Notes under the pieces: model-generated
Told to the model about the DNA's origin: nothing
The model's input: the letters and a program-made list of their open reading frames with translations, nothing else
The model's database searches: none
Shown here: piece after piece, positions 33,156-41,009 of the stretch
Position numbering within the stretch: position 1 is the stretch's first letter
Layout: each line of letters opens with the position of its first letter
Assembly: GCF_018614075.1 (NCBI RefSeq)
Contig: NZ_JAGGOZ010000042.1
Location: 1 to 55,468, forward strand
Source: Streptomyces sp. ISL-94
GTDB lineage: Bacteria > Actinomycetota > Actinomycetes > Streptomycetales > Streptomycetaceae
Direction: 5' to 3'
Length of the DNA: 55,468 nt
Program-made: the position numbers and the translations under genes

Positions 33156-33887
33156 TCAGCCCGGCGGGCGCTCGAATCTGCGCTGCAGCTGCCTGCGCTC
33201 GCCCCGGCGGATGCGCGGGAGCATCTCCGGGGTCTGCGCGGAGCGCTGCGCGCGTCTCTTGCGTCCGGCGCAGAAGATACAGGCCTCACCGGGCGGTGCG
33301 TCGGGGTCGATGGGCGCTCCGGGGTGTTCGGAGCAGCCGGAGGCGTTGCGGGGCCGGGACAGTTCGCGGGCGACGATGAAGGCGCGGTGCAGGTCGTCGG
33401 CGATGCGGACGAAGTCCTGGGCGGGGGAGCCGATGGTCAGGTGGAAGCGCTGTTCGTCGATGGTGCGCAGGTACCGGCGGAGGACGTCGAGGGTGTACGG
33501 GCCGTCCGGTACGGGGTAGCCGAGGCGTCGCTGCCCGCCCGGCGCGGCGGTGGCCGTACGGCCGCCCTGGAGCCGCTGTCCGAGCCGGCGCCGGTTGTTG
33601 CAGATGAGGCAGCGGCCCCAGCCCTCGGGCGCCTCGGGGTCGAGGGCGCCGTTGGGGTGCTCGGGGCAGCCGGTGTAGCTCTTGGCGGGCGCCAGGGCGG
33701 CGGCCGTCTGGAAGGCCACGTACAGGGCGTCGGCGATCGCCTCGTATTCGGCGGGGTGGGAGCCGTCGTACAGGTCGGTGACCCGGTCGCCGAGCGCGCC
33801 CACGTTCGCCTGGAGCTCCTTGAGGGCGTACGGCCGCCCGGTGGGGACGGAATACCCCCTGCTGCGCTGCTGCTCCTGTGCACTCAT
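33156..33887 (-). CDS. Conserved hypothetical protein with duplicated zinc-finger-like modules
   Basis: A 243-residue protein built from two similar halves of about 115 residues. Each half has a helical region (PYALKELQANVGALGDRV and PYTLDVLRRYLRTIDEQ, then an 'ADALYVAF'/'ADDLHRAF' helix) followed by a Cys/His cluster (GCPEHPNG...RCLICN and GCSEHPGA...ACIFCAG), i.e. C-x2-H...C-x2-C, likely binding zinc. The C-terminus is very basic (KRRAQRSAQ, RRGERRQLQRRFERP). Nucleic acid binding is possible but inferred. Start ATG 33887. Confidence 0.7.
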   Translation of the reverse strand: MSAQEQQRSRGYSVPTGRPYALKELQANVGALGDRVTDLYDGSHPAEYEAIADALYVAFQTAAALAPAKSYTGCPEHPNGALDPEAPEGWGRCLICNNRRRLGQRLQGGRTATAAPGGQRRLGYPVPDGPYTLDVLRRYLRTIDEQRFHLTIGSPAQDFVRIADDLHRAFIVARELSRPRNASGCSEHPGAPIDPDAPPGEACIFCAGRKRRAQRSAQTPEMLPRIRRGERRQLQRRFERPPG

Positions 33888-33974
33888 ACGTACGAGAGTC
33901 CCATGAAGCACCGACAACGGGGAAAGCCGCAGGGCACGGGCCCGCACACCGGCGAGCGGGGCCGCGCAGACCGG

Positions 33975-34006
33975 CGGCCGGGCCCCCGTGCGGGAGGGCC
34001 CGGCCG
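33975..34006 (-). terminator. Hairpin terminator downstream of the acyl-CoA dehydrogenase
   Basis: An 11-bp perfect stem (CGGCCGGGCCC) with a 10-nt loop lies about 65 bp beyond the minus-strand stop at 34072. Confidence 0.7.
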
Positions 34007-34024
34007 CTAGTGGTTTCGGCGTCC

Positions 34025-34061
34025 TGCGTTCTGCGTTCTGCGTTCGGCGTTCGGCGTTCGG
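34025..34061. repeat. Heptanucleotide tandem repeat (GCGTTCT/GCGTTCG)
   Basis: About five units of a 7-bp repeat lie between the terminator hairpin and the acyl-CoA dehydrogenase stop codon. They are noncoding. Confidence 0.8.
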
Positions 34062-34071
34062 CGGGCGGAGC

Positions 34072-35898
34072 CTAGAAGGCGGCCTCGTCGAGCTCCATGA
34101 GGGAGTTGTCGACGCCCTCGGCCAGCGCGCGCTGGACCGAGACGCCCGGCAGGACCTGCGCGGCGAAGAACTTCGCGGCGGCGATCTTGCCGGTGTAGAA
34201 GGGGACGTCCTTGGCGGAGGCGGTCGCGAGCTTCTCGGCGGCCACGGCGGCGCCCTTGAGCAGCAGGTATCCGACGACCACGTCACCCGAGGCCATCAGC
34301 AGGCGGGTGGTGTTCTGGCCGACCTTGTAGATGTTCTTGACGTCCTCGCCGGTGGCGGTGAGGTCGACGATCATCTGGCCGACGATGGCCTCCAGGTCGA
34401 CGGCGGCCTTGGCGAGCGCGTCGCGGGCCGGGGCCAGCTCCTCGCCGCCGACGGCCTCGGCCAGGAACTTCTTGATCGTCTCGGAGAGGACGTTCAGCGA
34501 GGCACCCTGGTCGCGGACGATCTTCCGGAAGAAGAAGTCCTGGCCCTGGATCGCCGTGGTGCCCTCGTAGAGGGTGTCGATCTTGGCGTCCCGGATGTAC
34601 TGCTCGATCGGGTATTCCTGGAGGTAACCGGAACCGCCGAAGGTCTGCAGGGACTGCGCGAGCTGCTCGTACGACTTCTCCGAGCCGTAGCCCTTGACGA
34701 TCGGCAGGAGCAGGTCGTTCAGGCCGACGAGGGAGGAGGCGTCCTCGCCCGCGGCCTGCTTGAGCTGGATCTCGTCCTGGACGGAGGCGGTGTAGAGGAC
34801 GAGGGCGCGCATGCCCTCGGCGTACGCCTTCTGCGTCATGAGCGAGCGGCGCACGTCGGGGTGGTGCGTGATGGTGACCTTGGGCGCGGTCTTGTCCATG
34901 AAGTTGGCCAGGTCCGGGCCCTGCACGCGCTCCTTGGCGTACTCCAGCGCGTTCAGGTAGCCGGTCGACAGGGTGGCGATGGCCTTCGTGCCGACCATCA
35001 TCCGGGCGAACTCGATGATCATGAACATCTGGCGGATGCCGTCGTGCTTGTCACCGATCAGCCAGCCCTTGGCGGGGTGCTGGTCGCCGAAGGTCATCTC
35101 GCACGTGTTGGAGGCCTTGAGGCCCATCTTGTGCTCGACGTTCGTGGCGTAGACGCCGTTGCGCTCGCCCAGCTCGCCGGTCTCCCAGTCGAAGTGGAAC
35201 TTCGGGACCAGGAAGAGGGACAGGCCCTTGGTGCCCGGGCCGTGGCCCTCGGGGCGCGCGAGGACGTAGTGGAGGATGTTCTCCTCCATGTCGTGCTCAC
35301 CGGACGTGATGAAGCGCTTCACGCCCTCGATGTGCCAGGAGCCGTCGGCCTGCTGGATGGCCTTGGTGCGGCCGGCGCCGACGTCCGAGCCGGCGTCCGG
35401 CTCGGTGAGGACCATGGTGGAGCCCCAGCGCTTCTCGACCGCTATCTGCGCGATCTTCTTCTGCGCCTCGTTGCCCTCGTCGAAGAGGACACCGGCGAAC
35501 GCCGGGCCGGAGGAGTACATCCAGACGGCCGGGTTCGAGCCGAGCAGCAGCTCCGCGTAGGCCCAGATGAGGGAGCGGGGCGAGACGGTGCCGCCGATCT
35601 CCTCGGGCAGGCCCAGGCGCCAGTACTCGGAGTCCATGAAGGCTTCGTAGCTCTTCTTGAAGGACGCCGGGACGGGCGCGGTGTTGGTGGCCGGGTCGAA
35701 GACCGGCGGGTTGCGGTCCGCGTCCGCGAAGGACTCCGCCAGCTCGTTCTCGGCGAGGCGGGCCAGCTCGGACAGGACGCTCTTGGCGGTGTCGGTGTCC
35801 ATCTCCTCGAACGGACCGGTGCCGTACAGCTTGTCGCGGCCGAGCACCTCGAAGAGGTTGAACTCGATGTCGCGGAGATTCGACTTGTAGTGCCCCAT
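34072..35898 (-). CDS. Acyl-CoA dehydrogenase (long FadE/DmdC-type)
   Basis: A 608-residue flavoenzyme. It has an N-terminal extra helix region typical of the about-600-residue acyl-CoA dehydrogenases ([20 protein letters not shown]), FAD/substrate motif [16 protein letters not shown], the [12 protein letters not shown] strand, [27 protein letters not shown] near the C-terminal domain, and catalytic-region [16 protein letters not shown]. The family oxidises acyl-CoA (or 3-methylmercaptopropionyl-CoA) to the enoyl form; the chain specificity is unknown. The ATG at 35898 has GGAG 8 bp upstream and is preferred to the longer frame. Operator-like palindromes lie upstream. Confidence 0.93.
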   Translation of the reverse strand: MGHYKSNLRDIEFNLFEVLGRDKLYGTGPFEEMDTDTAKSVLSELARLAENELAESFADADRNPPVFDPATNTAPVPASFKKSYEAFMDSEYWRLGLPEEIGGTVSPRSLIWAYAELLLGSNPAVWMYSSGPAFAGVLFDEGNEAQKKIAQIAVEKRWGSTMVLTEPDAGSDVGAGRTKAIQQADGSWHIEGVKRFITSGEHDMEENILHYVLARPEGHGPGTKGLSLFLVPKFHFDWETGELGERNGVYATNVEHKMGLKASNTCEMTFGDQHPAKGWLIGDKHDGIRQMFMIIEFARMMVGTKAIATLSTGYLNALEYAKERVQGPDLANFMDKTAPKVTITHHPDVRRSLMTQKAYAEGMRALVLYTASVQDEIQLKQAAGEDASSLVGLNDLLLPIVKGYGSEKSYEQLAQSLQTFGGSGYLQEYPIEQYIRDAKIDTLYEGTTAIQGQDFFFRKIVRDQGASLNVLSETIKKFLAEAVGGEELAPARDALAKAAVDLEAIVGQMIVDLTATGEDVKNIYKVGQNTTRLLMASGDVVVGYLLLKGAAVAAEKLATASAKDVPFYTGKIAAAKFFAAQVLPGVSVQRALAEGVDNSLMELDEAAF

Positions 35899-35942
35899 GG
35901 CGACGGCTCCGTTAAGGCTCGGGGAGACAGGTTCCTCGTACA

Positions 35943-35978
35943 TACCAATCGGTAACGTAATGATGCTACCCGCGAGTA
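35943..35978 (-). promoter_or_regulatory. Two operator-like palindromes upstream of the acyl-CoA dehydrogenase
   Basis: TACCAATCGGTA (35943-35954) and TACCCGCGAGTA (35967-35978) are near-perfect 12-bp dyads 45-80 bp upstream of the ATG, centred 24 bp apart. Such TAC-N6-GTA dyads are typical of TetR-type regulators of fatty-acid genes. Confidence 0.45.
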
Positions 35979-35992
35979 ATAAGGCGCAACCC

Positions 35993-36382
35993 CTACCGCC
36001 TGGACTGTGACGACTCTCTCGGCAGCTCGCACCACACCGTCTTGCCGTTCCGCCTCCGGCGCACGCCCCAGGCCAGCGATACGGCGGCCAGCAGGGCCAG
36101 CCCCCGCCCGGACTCGTCGGTGTCGGCCACCGCCTGGCGGAGTACGGGCCACGCGTGCGGATCGGGATCGGTGAGCTCGACCCGCGTACGGGTTGCCCTT
36201 CCGGTGATCCGCAGGGTGACGGGCGTGCCTTCGCCCAGATGGGTGATCACGTTGCTCAGCAGCTCGCTCACGCAGAGTTCCGCCTCGGGGCAGGCGTCGG
36301 CCCCGAGGTGCTCGCGCACGGCGTGGCGGAGGAGGGCGGCGGCCTTGGGGACGGCGAGCAGCCGGATGGTGAGGTCGTTCAC
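35993..36382 (-). CDS. Anti-sigma-factor-like ATP-binding protein (HATPase_c_2)
   Basis: A 129-residue single-domain GHKL ATPase of the RsbW/SpoIIAB-like type. It has an N-box ([20 protein letters not shown]), a G1 motif in [11 protein letters not shown], and a G2-type [18 protein letters not shown]. It is translated from a GTG overlapping the stop of the upstream minus-strand gene (GTGA). In Streptomyces such proteins sit beside HTH-DUF5753 and DUF397 genes, as here across the divergent promoter. Confidence 0.88.
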   Translation of the reverse strand: MNDLTIRLLAVPKAAALLRHAVREHLGADACPEAELCVSELLSNVITHLGEGTPVTLRITGRATRTRVELTDPDPHAWPVLRQAVADTDESGRGLALLAAVSLAWGVRRRRNGKTVWCELPRESSQSRR

Positions 36383-36588
36383 CGGCCGCCGGCCAGGGCG
36401 TCGGCCAGCCGCTGGGCGGTGGCCAGGTTGCAGTTGCCGAGGCTGATCAGGGGCGGGGTCCGGTAGCTGCCCGCGTAGGAAAGGAGGTGGAGGTCGAGGG
36501 AGGGGAGCGTGATGCCGTGTGCCGCGAGGGCGGCGCGGAGCCGGTCGAGGCATTCGGTGGCCTCGCGGTCGTGGGGGTGGGTGCTCAT
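36379..36588 (-). CDS. Small hypothetical protein coupled to the ATP-binding protein
   Basis: A 69-residue protein (ATECLDRLRAALAAHGITLPSLDLHLLSYAGS ... PLISLGNCNLATAQRLADALAG). The ATG at 36588 has AGGAAGG 8 bp upstream. Its stop overlaps the next GTG. It is typical of small genes preceding the ATP-binding gene in these clusters; the function is unknown. Confidence 0.75.
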   Translation of the reverse strand: MSTHPHDREATECLDRLRAALAAHGITLPSLDLHLLSYAGSYRTPPLISLGNCNLATAQRLADALAGGR

Positions 36589-36609
36589 GGGGATGCCTTC
36601 CTGTGCGGA

Positions 36610-36687
36610 CTGTGACGAACTGCTCACAGGCTGGCGTGGGTCGGCGTAGCGTGGGAAGGGTTTCGGGCTCCACAGTGCGAAGTGTGG
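36610..36687. promoter_or_regulatory. Divergent promoter region with TGTG/CACA dyads
   Basis: CTGTGA (36610-36615) faces TCACAG (36624-36629) with 8 bp between. CCACA (36670-36674) faces TGTGG (36683-36687), also with 8 bp between. Both lie between the divergent ATP-binding and HTH operons and are candidate sites for the HTH regulator. Confidence 0.45.
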
Positions 36688-36700
36688 AAGGCGGGCGATT

Positions 36701-37552
36701 GTGGCCGCACGCAAGGACATTGACGGCTCAGCGAGCGTGCCGGCCCTGTACGGCAAGGAGCTGCGCTGGAAGCGGGAGGCGGCGGGCCTCACCCTTCAGC
36801 AGACGGTGGAGGGCAGCTTCTACGGCGTCAGCTACCTGAGTGAGATCGAGCGCCCCCAGCGGCGCATGCCGATGGATCTGGCGCGGCATGTGGATCAGGT
36901 GCTGGCGACGGACGGCTTCTTCGAGCGGCGCTGCGAGGACGTCAGGAACGCCCGGCGGGGCGTGCACGCCGAGTACTTCGCGCCCGTCGCCGAGATGGAG
37001 AAGCGGGCTCGGTCCATCGAGGAGTGGGGCCATGCGCTCATTCCCGGACTGCTTCACACGGCCCCGTACACCCGGGCGATCACGCACGTCACGCACCCGC
37101 TGGACCTGCCGGAGGAGGTGGATACGAAGGTGCGGAACCGACTCCAGCGGGGACGGCTCTTCGACGACCCGCAACGGCCGGAGTACTGGGTGATCATGCA
37201 TGAGCCGCTGCTGCGGAGTCCGCTGTTGCCGCCCCGGGAGATGGCGGACCAGCTGGACCACGTGGCGGCACTGGCGCGGCGTCGCCGGATCGTTCCACAG
37301 ATCCTCCCGTGGAACGCGCCCCTCAGTCCTTTCATGGCCCACTCGATGAAACTCATGGAGTTCGATGACGAGCCGCCGGTCATGTACACCGAGGGCCCGT
37401 ATCACGGTCAACTCATCGATGATCCGGCCACCGTGAAGCGGTATAGGAAGGCATACGATCGGCTCAGGGCCGCCGCACTGTCGTCTGAGGTGTCCCTCGC
37501 CATGATCGAATCGACAGCCGAGGACCTCCGAAATGGCAAGCAGCGGGACTGA
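36701..37552 (+). CDS. HTH (XRE) regulator with DUF5753 domain
   Basis: A 283-residue protein with an N-terminal XRE helix-turn-helix (YGKELRWKREAAGLTLQQTVEGSFYGVSYLSEIERPQR, residues about 17-55) and a DUF5753 domain (RARSIEEWGHALIPGLLHTAPYTRAIT ... YWVIMHEPLLRSPLLP ... FDDEPPVMYTEG). GTG start at 36701 close to the TGTGG dyad. It overlaps the DUF397 gene by 20 bp, so the two are co-translated. It probably controls the divergent ATP-binding operon and itself. Confidence 0.9.
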   Translation: MAARKDIDGSASVPALYGKELRWKREAAGLTLQQTVEGSFYGVSYLSEIERPQRRMPMDLARHVDQVLATDGFFERRCEDVRNARRGVHAEYFAPVAEMEKRARSIEEWGHALIPGLLHTAPYTRAITHVTHPLDLPEEVDTKVRNRLQRGRLFDDPQRPEYWVIMHEPLLRSPLLPPREMADQLDHVAALARRRRIVPQILPWNAPLSPFMAHSMKLMEFDDEPPVMYTEGPYHGQLIDDPATVKRYRKAYDRLRAAALSSEVSLAMIESTAEDLRNGKQRD

Positions 37553-37748
37553 TTTCACCAAGGCCGTCTGGCGGACGAGCAGCTACACCAATGGCGACAA
37601 CGGCGACTGCGTCGAGGTAGCGGACGGCCTCGCCGGACTCGTCCCTGTCCGGGACTCCAAGAGGCCGGGCGGCCCCGCCCTGATCGTCGCGGCCCGCGCG
37701 TGGGTTCCGTTCGTACGGGCGCTGAAGGCCGGGGACCTCTCAGGCTGA
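37533..37748 (+). CDS. DUF397 domain protein
   Basis: A 71-residue protein with the DUF397 signature (AVWRTSSYTNGDNGDCVEVADG ... VPVRDSKRPGGPALIVAARAWVPFVRALK). It is the obligatory small partner of the preceding HTH-DUF5753 gene, overlapping it by 20 bp. Confidence 0.92.
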   Translation: MASSGTDFTKAVWRTSSYTNGDNGDCVEVADGLAGLVPVRDSKRPGGPALIVAARAWVPFVRALKAGDLSG

Positions 37749-37815
37749 GGCCCCGCCGGGCATCGGTGGCCAGTACCGGCCGGTACGGCTCCGGCCGCTC
37801 GGTAGGGTGGGCCGC

Positions 37816-38274
37816 ATGTACGGCTACGACCAGAACCCGGGTGCCCAGCAGCAGTATGCGCAGCAGCCCCCGCAGGGCTACGCGCAGCAGGCGCCGCCGC
37901 TGTACCCGGAGCCGTCCCCGCCCTCGCTCGGGGACGCGGTGCGGGCCTTCACGACCGGGTCGCTGTCCGCCGAGGACTTCCAGCAGATCTTCGCCACCTC
38001 GAAGGTCTACTGCCCGCGCGGCGACACCCCGGGGTTCCTGGCGCTGCACAACACGCAGCAGCCGGTCATCCCGATGTTCACCACGCTCAAGGAGCTGCGC
38101 CGGTACGCCGGCAAGGAGTCCAAGTACTTCGTGATCACCGGCGCCGAGGTGATCGACCTGCTGCCCACCGGGTACGGCTTCGTCCTCGACATGGAGGGCG
38201 ACCACCGGATGGTCTTCGACGCGAAGGCGGTCGAGCAGATGGTCGACTACGCGATGCGCCGCATGTACGGCTGA
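37816..38274 (+). CDS. SseB family protein
   Basis: A 152-residue protein. A Gln/Pro/Tyr-rich N-terminus (QQQYAQQPPQGYAQQAPP) is followed by an SseB N-terminal domain (VYCPRGDTPGFLALHNTQQPVIPMFTTLKELRRYAGKESKYFVITGAEVIDLLPTGYGFVLD). ATG 37816 is preferred over GTG 37807. The family has no settled biochemical role in actinomycetes; this copy is a stand-alone gene, unlike the one in the RHS1 operon. Confidence 0.85.
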   Translation: MYGYDQNPGAQQQYAQQPPQGYAQQAPPLYPEPSPPSLGDAVRAFTTGSLSAEDFQQIFATSKVYCPRGDTPGFLALHNTQQPVIPMFTTLKELRRYAGKESKYFVITGAEVIDLLPTGYGFVLDMEGDHRMVFDAKAVEQMVDYAMRRMYG

Positions 38275-38305
38275 CGCCTTTCCGCCTTACGCACGGGGGC
38301 AGACC

Positions 38306-39265
38306 TTGCTGAGGGTGCACTTCACGGCCGAGGACCTCTTCAACGTCACCTTCGCGAGCGAACCGCTCCCGCTGGTGGAGCTGGCCCTGGCACTCGTCGC
38401 CTGGCAGCGCACCGACGAACCGGCCGTCTTCGGGCGCTGGCGCAGCCGGGTCGGGCGGGAGCTGCCGGGGCGGGCGCGGCCGCTGCTGGACCTGCTGCGG
38501 CCGGACGGCGACAATCCGGAATTCGTCGAGCCCTTCGTACGGGACTTCGAACAGGGGCTGGCGCTGGTGCGCGACGCGGGCCCGCTGCTCACCGGGGAGC
38601 AGCTGCACCGGGCCGCCGCCCGCGCCCCCGGCTCGGCCTCCTGGCTGCGCGCGCTGTGGGGTCAGGACCGCGAGGCGTGGGACGTCCTGGACGGCGCGCT
38701 CAGATCCGCGTACGCCTCCGTCGTGGCACCGCAATGGCCGCGGATACGGCGTTCCTTCCAGGCGGACGTCGCCTGGCGCACCCGGCTGCTGGCCTCCCAC
38801 GGCATCAAGGCTGCCCTGGCGAGCACGCATCCGGCCGCCGGCTGGTCCGGGACGGCCTTCGAGGTGGGCAGGCCGCCGGACTACGAGCTGCACCTGGGCG
38901 GCCGCGGACTGACGCTGATGCCGTCGTCGTTCTGGACGGGCCGCCCGCTGCTCGCCGGCCAGCCCGACGGCTCGCACGTCCTGCTCTACCCGGCGCTGAC
39001 CCCCTTGCCGCTGGCCGCGACCGGCGCGGCGGAGGGCGCGCTGGACGCGCTGCTGGGCCGGACCCGGGCGGCCGTGCTCCAGCTGCTGGTCGAGCAGCGC
39101 ACGACCAGTGAACTGGCCCGGGACCTCGACATCAGCCTGCCCTCGGTCTCGGAGCACACCCGCACCCTGCGCGCGGCCGGGCTGATCACCACGGAGCGGG
39201 ACGGCAAGGCGGTCCTGCACTCGGTGACGGGCCTGGGCGTGGACCTGCTGCACAGCGGCGGCTGA
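38306..39265 (+). CDS. ArsR-type winged-helix regulator with DUF5937-like N-terminal domain
   Basis: A 319-residue protein. The N-terminal about 230 residues (LRVHFTAEDLFNVTFASEPLPLVELALAL...) form the DUF5937-like domain common in Streptomyces ArsR-family proteins. The C-terminal 85 residues form a winged helix (LLGRTRAAVLQLLVEQRTTSELARDLDISLPSVSEHTRTLRAAGLI). No metal-binding Cys pair is visible, so metal sensing is unlikely. It starts at TTG 38306 behind GGGGGCAG, or at GTG 38315. Confidence 0.85.
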   Translation: MLRVHFTAEDLFNVTFASEPLPLVELALALVAWQRTDEPAVFGRWRSRVGRELPGRARPLLDLLRPDGDNPEFVEPFVRDFEQGLALVRDAGPLLTGEQLHRAAARAPGSASWLRALWGQDREAWDVLDGALRSAYASVVAPQWPRIRRSFQADVAWRTRLLASHGIKAALASTHPAAGWSGTAFEVGRPPDYELHLGGRGLTLMPSSFWTGRPLLAGQPDGSHVLLYPALTPLPLAATGAAEGALDALLGRTRAAVLQLLVEQRTTSELARDLDISLPSVSEHTRTLRAAGLITTERDGKAVLHSVTGLGVDLLHSGG

Positions 39266-39372
39266 CCTTTCGGCGGTGCCCGAAATGATCGCGGGGGCGG
39301 CTGCGGCTGCGGAGTATCGGTGCTGCGGGGGAACCACGGGGGGTCCTCCGCCCCATCTACGAGGAGGCAGTG

Positions 39373-39747
39373 ATGGCTCGTACGTCGATCCGCACGAAGC
39401 TCGCCGCGGTTGCGGCCACCGGGATGCTGGCGCTGGGCACGGGGGTCCTGGCGGCAGGCCCGGCCCAGGCTTCCGATCACGAGGTCCTGGGGTGCCCGTC
39501 CGGCTTCGCGTGCATCTACACCGAGGGCTGGTACTCGACCACCGTGTCGCAGAAGTGGGACGGGGCCGGCACGTACAACCTCAGCAACCAGGAGAACGGG
39601 CACTGGGTCCTCAACAACCAGACTCAGAACTGGAAGTTCAAGCTCTGCACGGGTTACGGCGGCACGGGTAGCTGTGAGGACATGCCGCTGGACAAGTGGC
39701 AGTGGCGGAACCTCACGCCGATCAACTCGGTGATCGTCTCGCCGTAG
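39373..39747 (+). CDS. Secreted peptidase inhibitor family I36 protein
   Basis: A 124-residue protein with a Sec signal peptide (RTKLAAVAATGMLALGTGVLAAG, predicted cleavage after AQA near residue 33) and a small beta/gamma-crystallin-like domain with conserved Cys and aromatic residues (GCPSGFACIYTEGWYSTTV, LCTGYGGTGSCEDM, INSVIVSP). It matches the SMPI-like I36 family of secreted protease inhibitors; the inhibitor role is not shown here. A GAGGAGG ribosome binding site precedes ATG 39373. A strong terminator follows. Confidence 0.85.
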   Translation: MARTSIRTKLAAVAATGMLALGTGVLAAGPAQASDHEVLGCPSGFACIYTEGWYSTTVSQKWDGAGTYNLSNQENGHWVLNNQTQNWKFKLCTGYGGTGSCEDMPLDKWQWRNLTPINSVIVSP

Positions 39748-39760
39748 TACGCAGCCCATG

Positions 39761-39799
39761 GGGCCCGTCCCCGCCGCACTCCGCGGCGGGGACGGGCCC
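39761..39799 (+). terminator. Strong intrinsic terminator after the I36 gene
   Basis: A 17-bp perfect stem (arms 39761-39777 and 39783-39799) with a 5-nt loop is followed by TCTTTT. The remaining 160 bp to the pirin promoter shows no gene. Confidence 0.92.
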
Positions 39800-39962
39800 T
39801 CTTTTGCGAGGCGGCGGCGAAGCGAACTTCCCACTGCCCCTCTGTTGCCGGCGGCGCGGCACGGTCGCCGCGTCCCGCAGTCACCTGGTGAGCTCGAAGG
39901 GGTGGCCGTGATGGGAATGTGAGGCGCGGGACCGCTGTTCTGCGGGGTGTGGCAGAAAGTTC

Positions 39963-39979
39963 GAGTTTCAACTAAACTC
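39963..39979 (+). promoter_or_regulatory. Operator-like dyad before the pirin gene
   Basis: GAGTTT-CAACT-AAACTC is a perfect 6-bp dyad with a 5-bp spacer, 22 bp upstream of the ATG and just before a perfect AAGGAGGT ribosome binding site. A MarR/HxlR-type redox or phenolic-responsive regulator is plausible. Confidence 0.5.
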
Positions 39980-40001
39980 GGATCACAAGGAGGTCCTGAC
40001 C

Positions 40002-41000
40002 ATGCCCGCAGTGACTGTTGAGAACCCGTTGACGCTCCCCCGAGTGGCCGAGCCGCAGACGGCGGCCGTCCCGCGCAAGGTGCTGGCCGTCACCACCGCG
40101 CCCGGTGGGTTCGAGGGGGAGGGATTCCCGGTGCGCCGCGCGTTCGCGGGGATCAACTACCAGTACCTCGACCCGTTCATCATGATGGACCAGATGGGCG
40201 AGGTGGACTACGGAGCCGGGGAGCCGAAGGGGACCCCGTGGCACCCGCACCGCGGCTTCGAGACCGTCACGTACCTGATCGACGGAACCTTCGTCCACCA
40301 GGACAGCAACGGCGGCGGCGGAGTCATCAACGGCGGCGACACGCAGTGGATGACCGCCGGTTCGGGCCTCCTGCACATCGAGGCCCCGCCGGAGGCCCTC
40401 GTCGTCAGCGGCGGGCTCTTCCACGGTCTCCAGCTGTGGGTGAACCTCCCGGCGACCGACAAGATGATGCCCCCGCGCTACCAGGACATCGGCGGCGGCC
40501 AGGTCCAGCTGCTGTCCACGCCGGACGGCGGCGCCCTGCTCCGCGTCATCGCCGGTGACCTCGACGGCCACGCCGGCCCGGGCATCACCCACACTCCGAT
40601 CACGATGATCCACGCGACCGTCACCCCGGGCGCGCAGGTCACCCTCCCGTGGCGCGAGGACTTCAACGCCCTGGCGTACGTACTGGCCGGGCGCGGCTCG
40701 GTCGGCGAGGACCGCCGCCCGGTCCACACCGGGCAGACGGCCGTGTTCGGCGAGGGCGGCTCGCTCACCCTGCGGGCGGACGAGTCCCAGGACTCCAACG
40801 CCCCGGACCTGGAGGTCGTGCTCCTCGGCGGCCGTCCGATCCGGGAGCCGATGGCGCACTACGGGCCGTTCGTCATGAACAGCCGGCACGAGCTCCAGCA
40901 GGCCTTCGACGACTTCCAGGCGGGCCGGCTGGGCACCATCCCGACCACCGCCCGGACCGGCCTCGGCCACCGGGGCGCGGGCCAGCCGGACGAGGACTGA
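40002..41000 (+). CDS. Pirin family protein
   Basis: A 332-residue bicupin. The N-terminal cupin carries the pirin metal site (PHRGFETVTYLIDG, then SGLLHIEAPPE with HGLQLWVNLP), and the C-terminal cupin ends the fold (VLLGGRPIREPMAHYGPFVMN). Pirins are cytoplasmic iron-binding proteins, some with quercetinase or regulatory activity. The gene corresponds by family and context to the Streptomyces pirin gene that holds phage phiC31 attB, and an attB-like sequence is present at 40200-40250. AAGGAGGT precedes the ATG. Confidence 0.95.
   Translation: MPAVTVENPLTLPRVAEPQTAAVPRKVLAVTTAPGGFEGEGFPVRRAFAGINYQYLDPFIMMDQMGEVDYGAGEPKGTPWHPHRGFETVTYLIDGTFVHQDSNGGGGVINGGDTQWMTAGSGLLHIEAPPEALVVSGGLFHGLQLWVNLPATDKMMPPRYQDIGGGQVQLLSTPDGGALLRVIAGDLDGHAGPGITHTPITMIHATVTPGAQVTLPWREDFNALAYVLAGRGSVGEDRRPVHTGQTAVFGEGGSLTLRADESQDSNAPDLEVVLLGGRPIREPMAHYGPFVMNSRHELQQAFDDFQAGRLGTIPTTARTGLGHRGAGQPDED
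40200..40250 (-). other. phiC31 attB-like site inside the pirin gene
   Basis: On the minus strand this segment matches the phiC31 attB sequence as I remember it at about 43 of 51 positions, including both ends (GTGCGGGTGCCA and GTCCACCTC) and the central TT crossover dinucleotide (plus strand AA at 40227-40228). The site is unoccupied. Confidence 0.75.
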
Positions 41001-41009
41001 CCGTCCCCG

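Noticed and set aside
31763..33289. Longer N-terminus for the M18 aminopeptidase (start 33289)
   Set aside because: The extra 78 residues are Arg/Ser/Ala-rich and reach into the 3' end of the neighbouring gene; the ATG at 33055 matches the family start.
33988..35955. Plus-strand ORF of 655 codons opposite the acyl-CoA dehydrogenase
   Set aside because: Shadow of a GC-biased gene; it reads through the terminator hairpin and heptamer repeats and has no recognisable motif.
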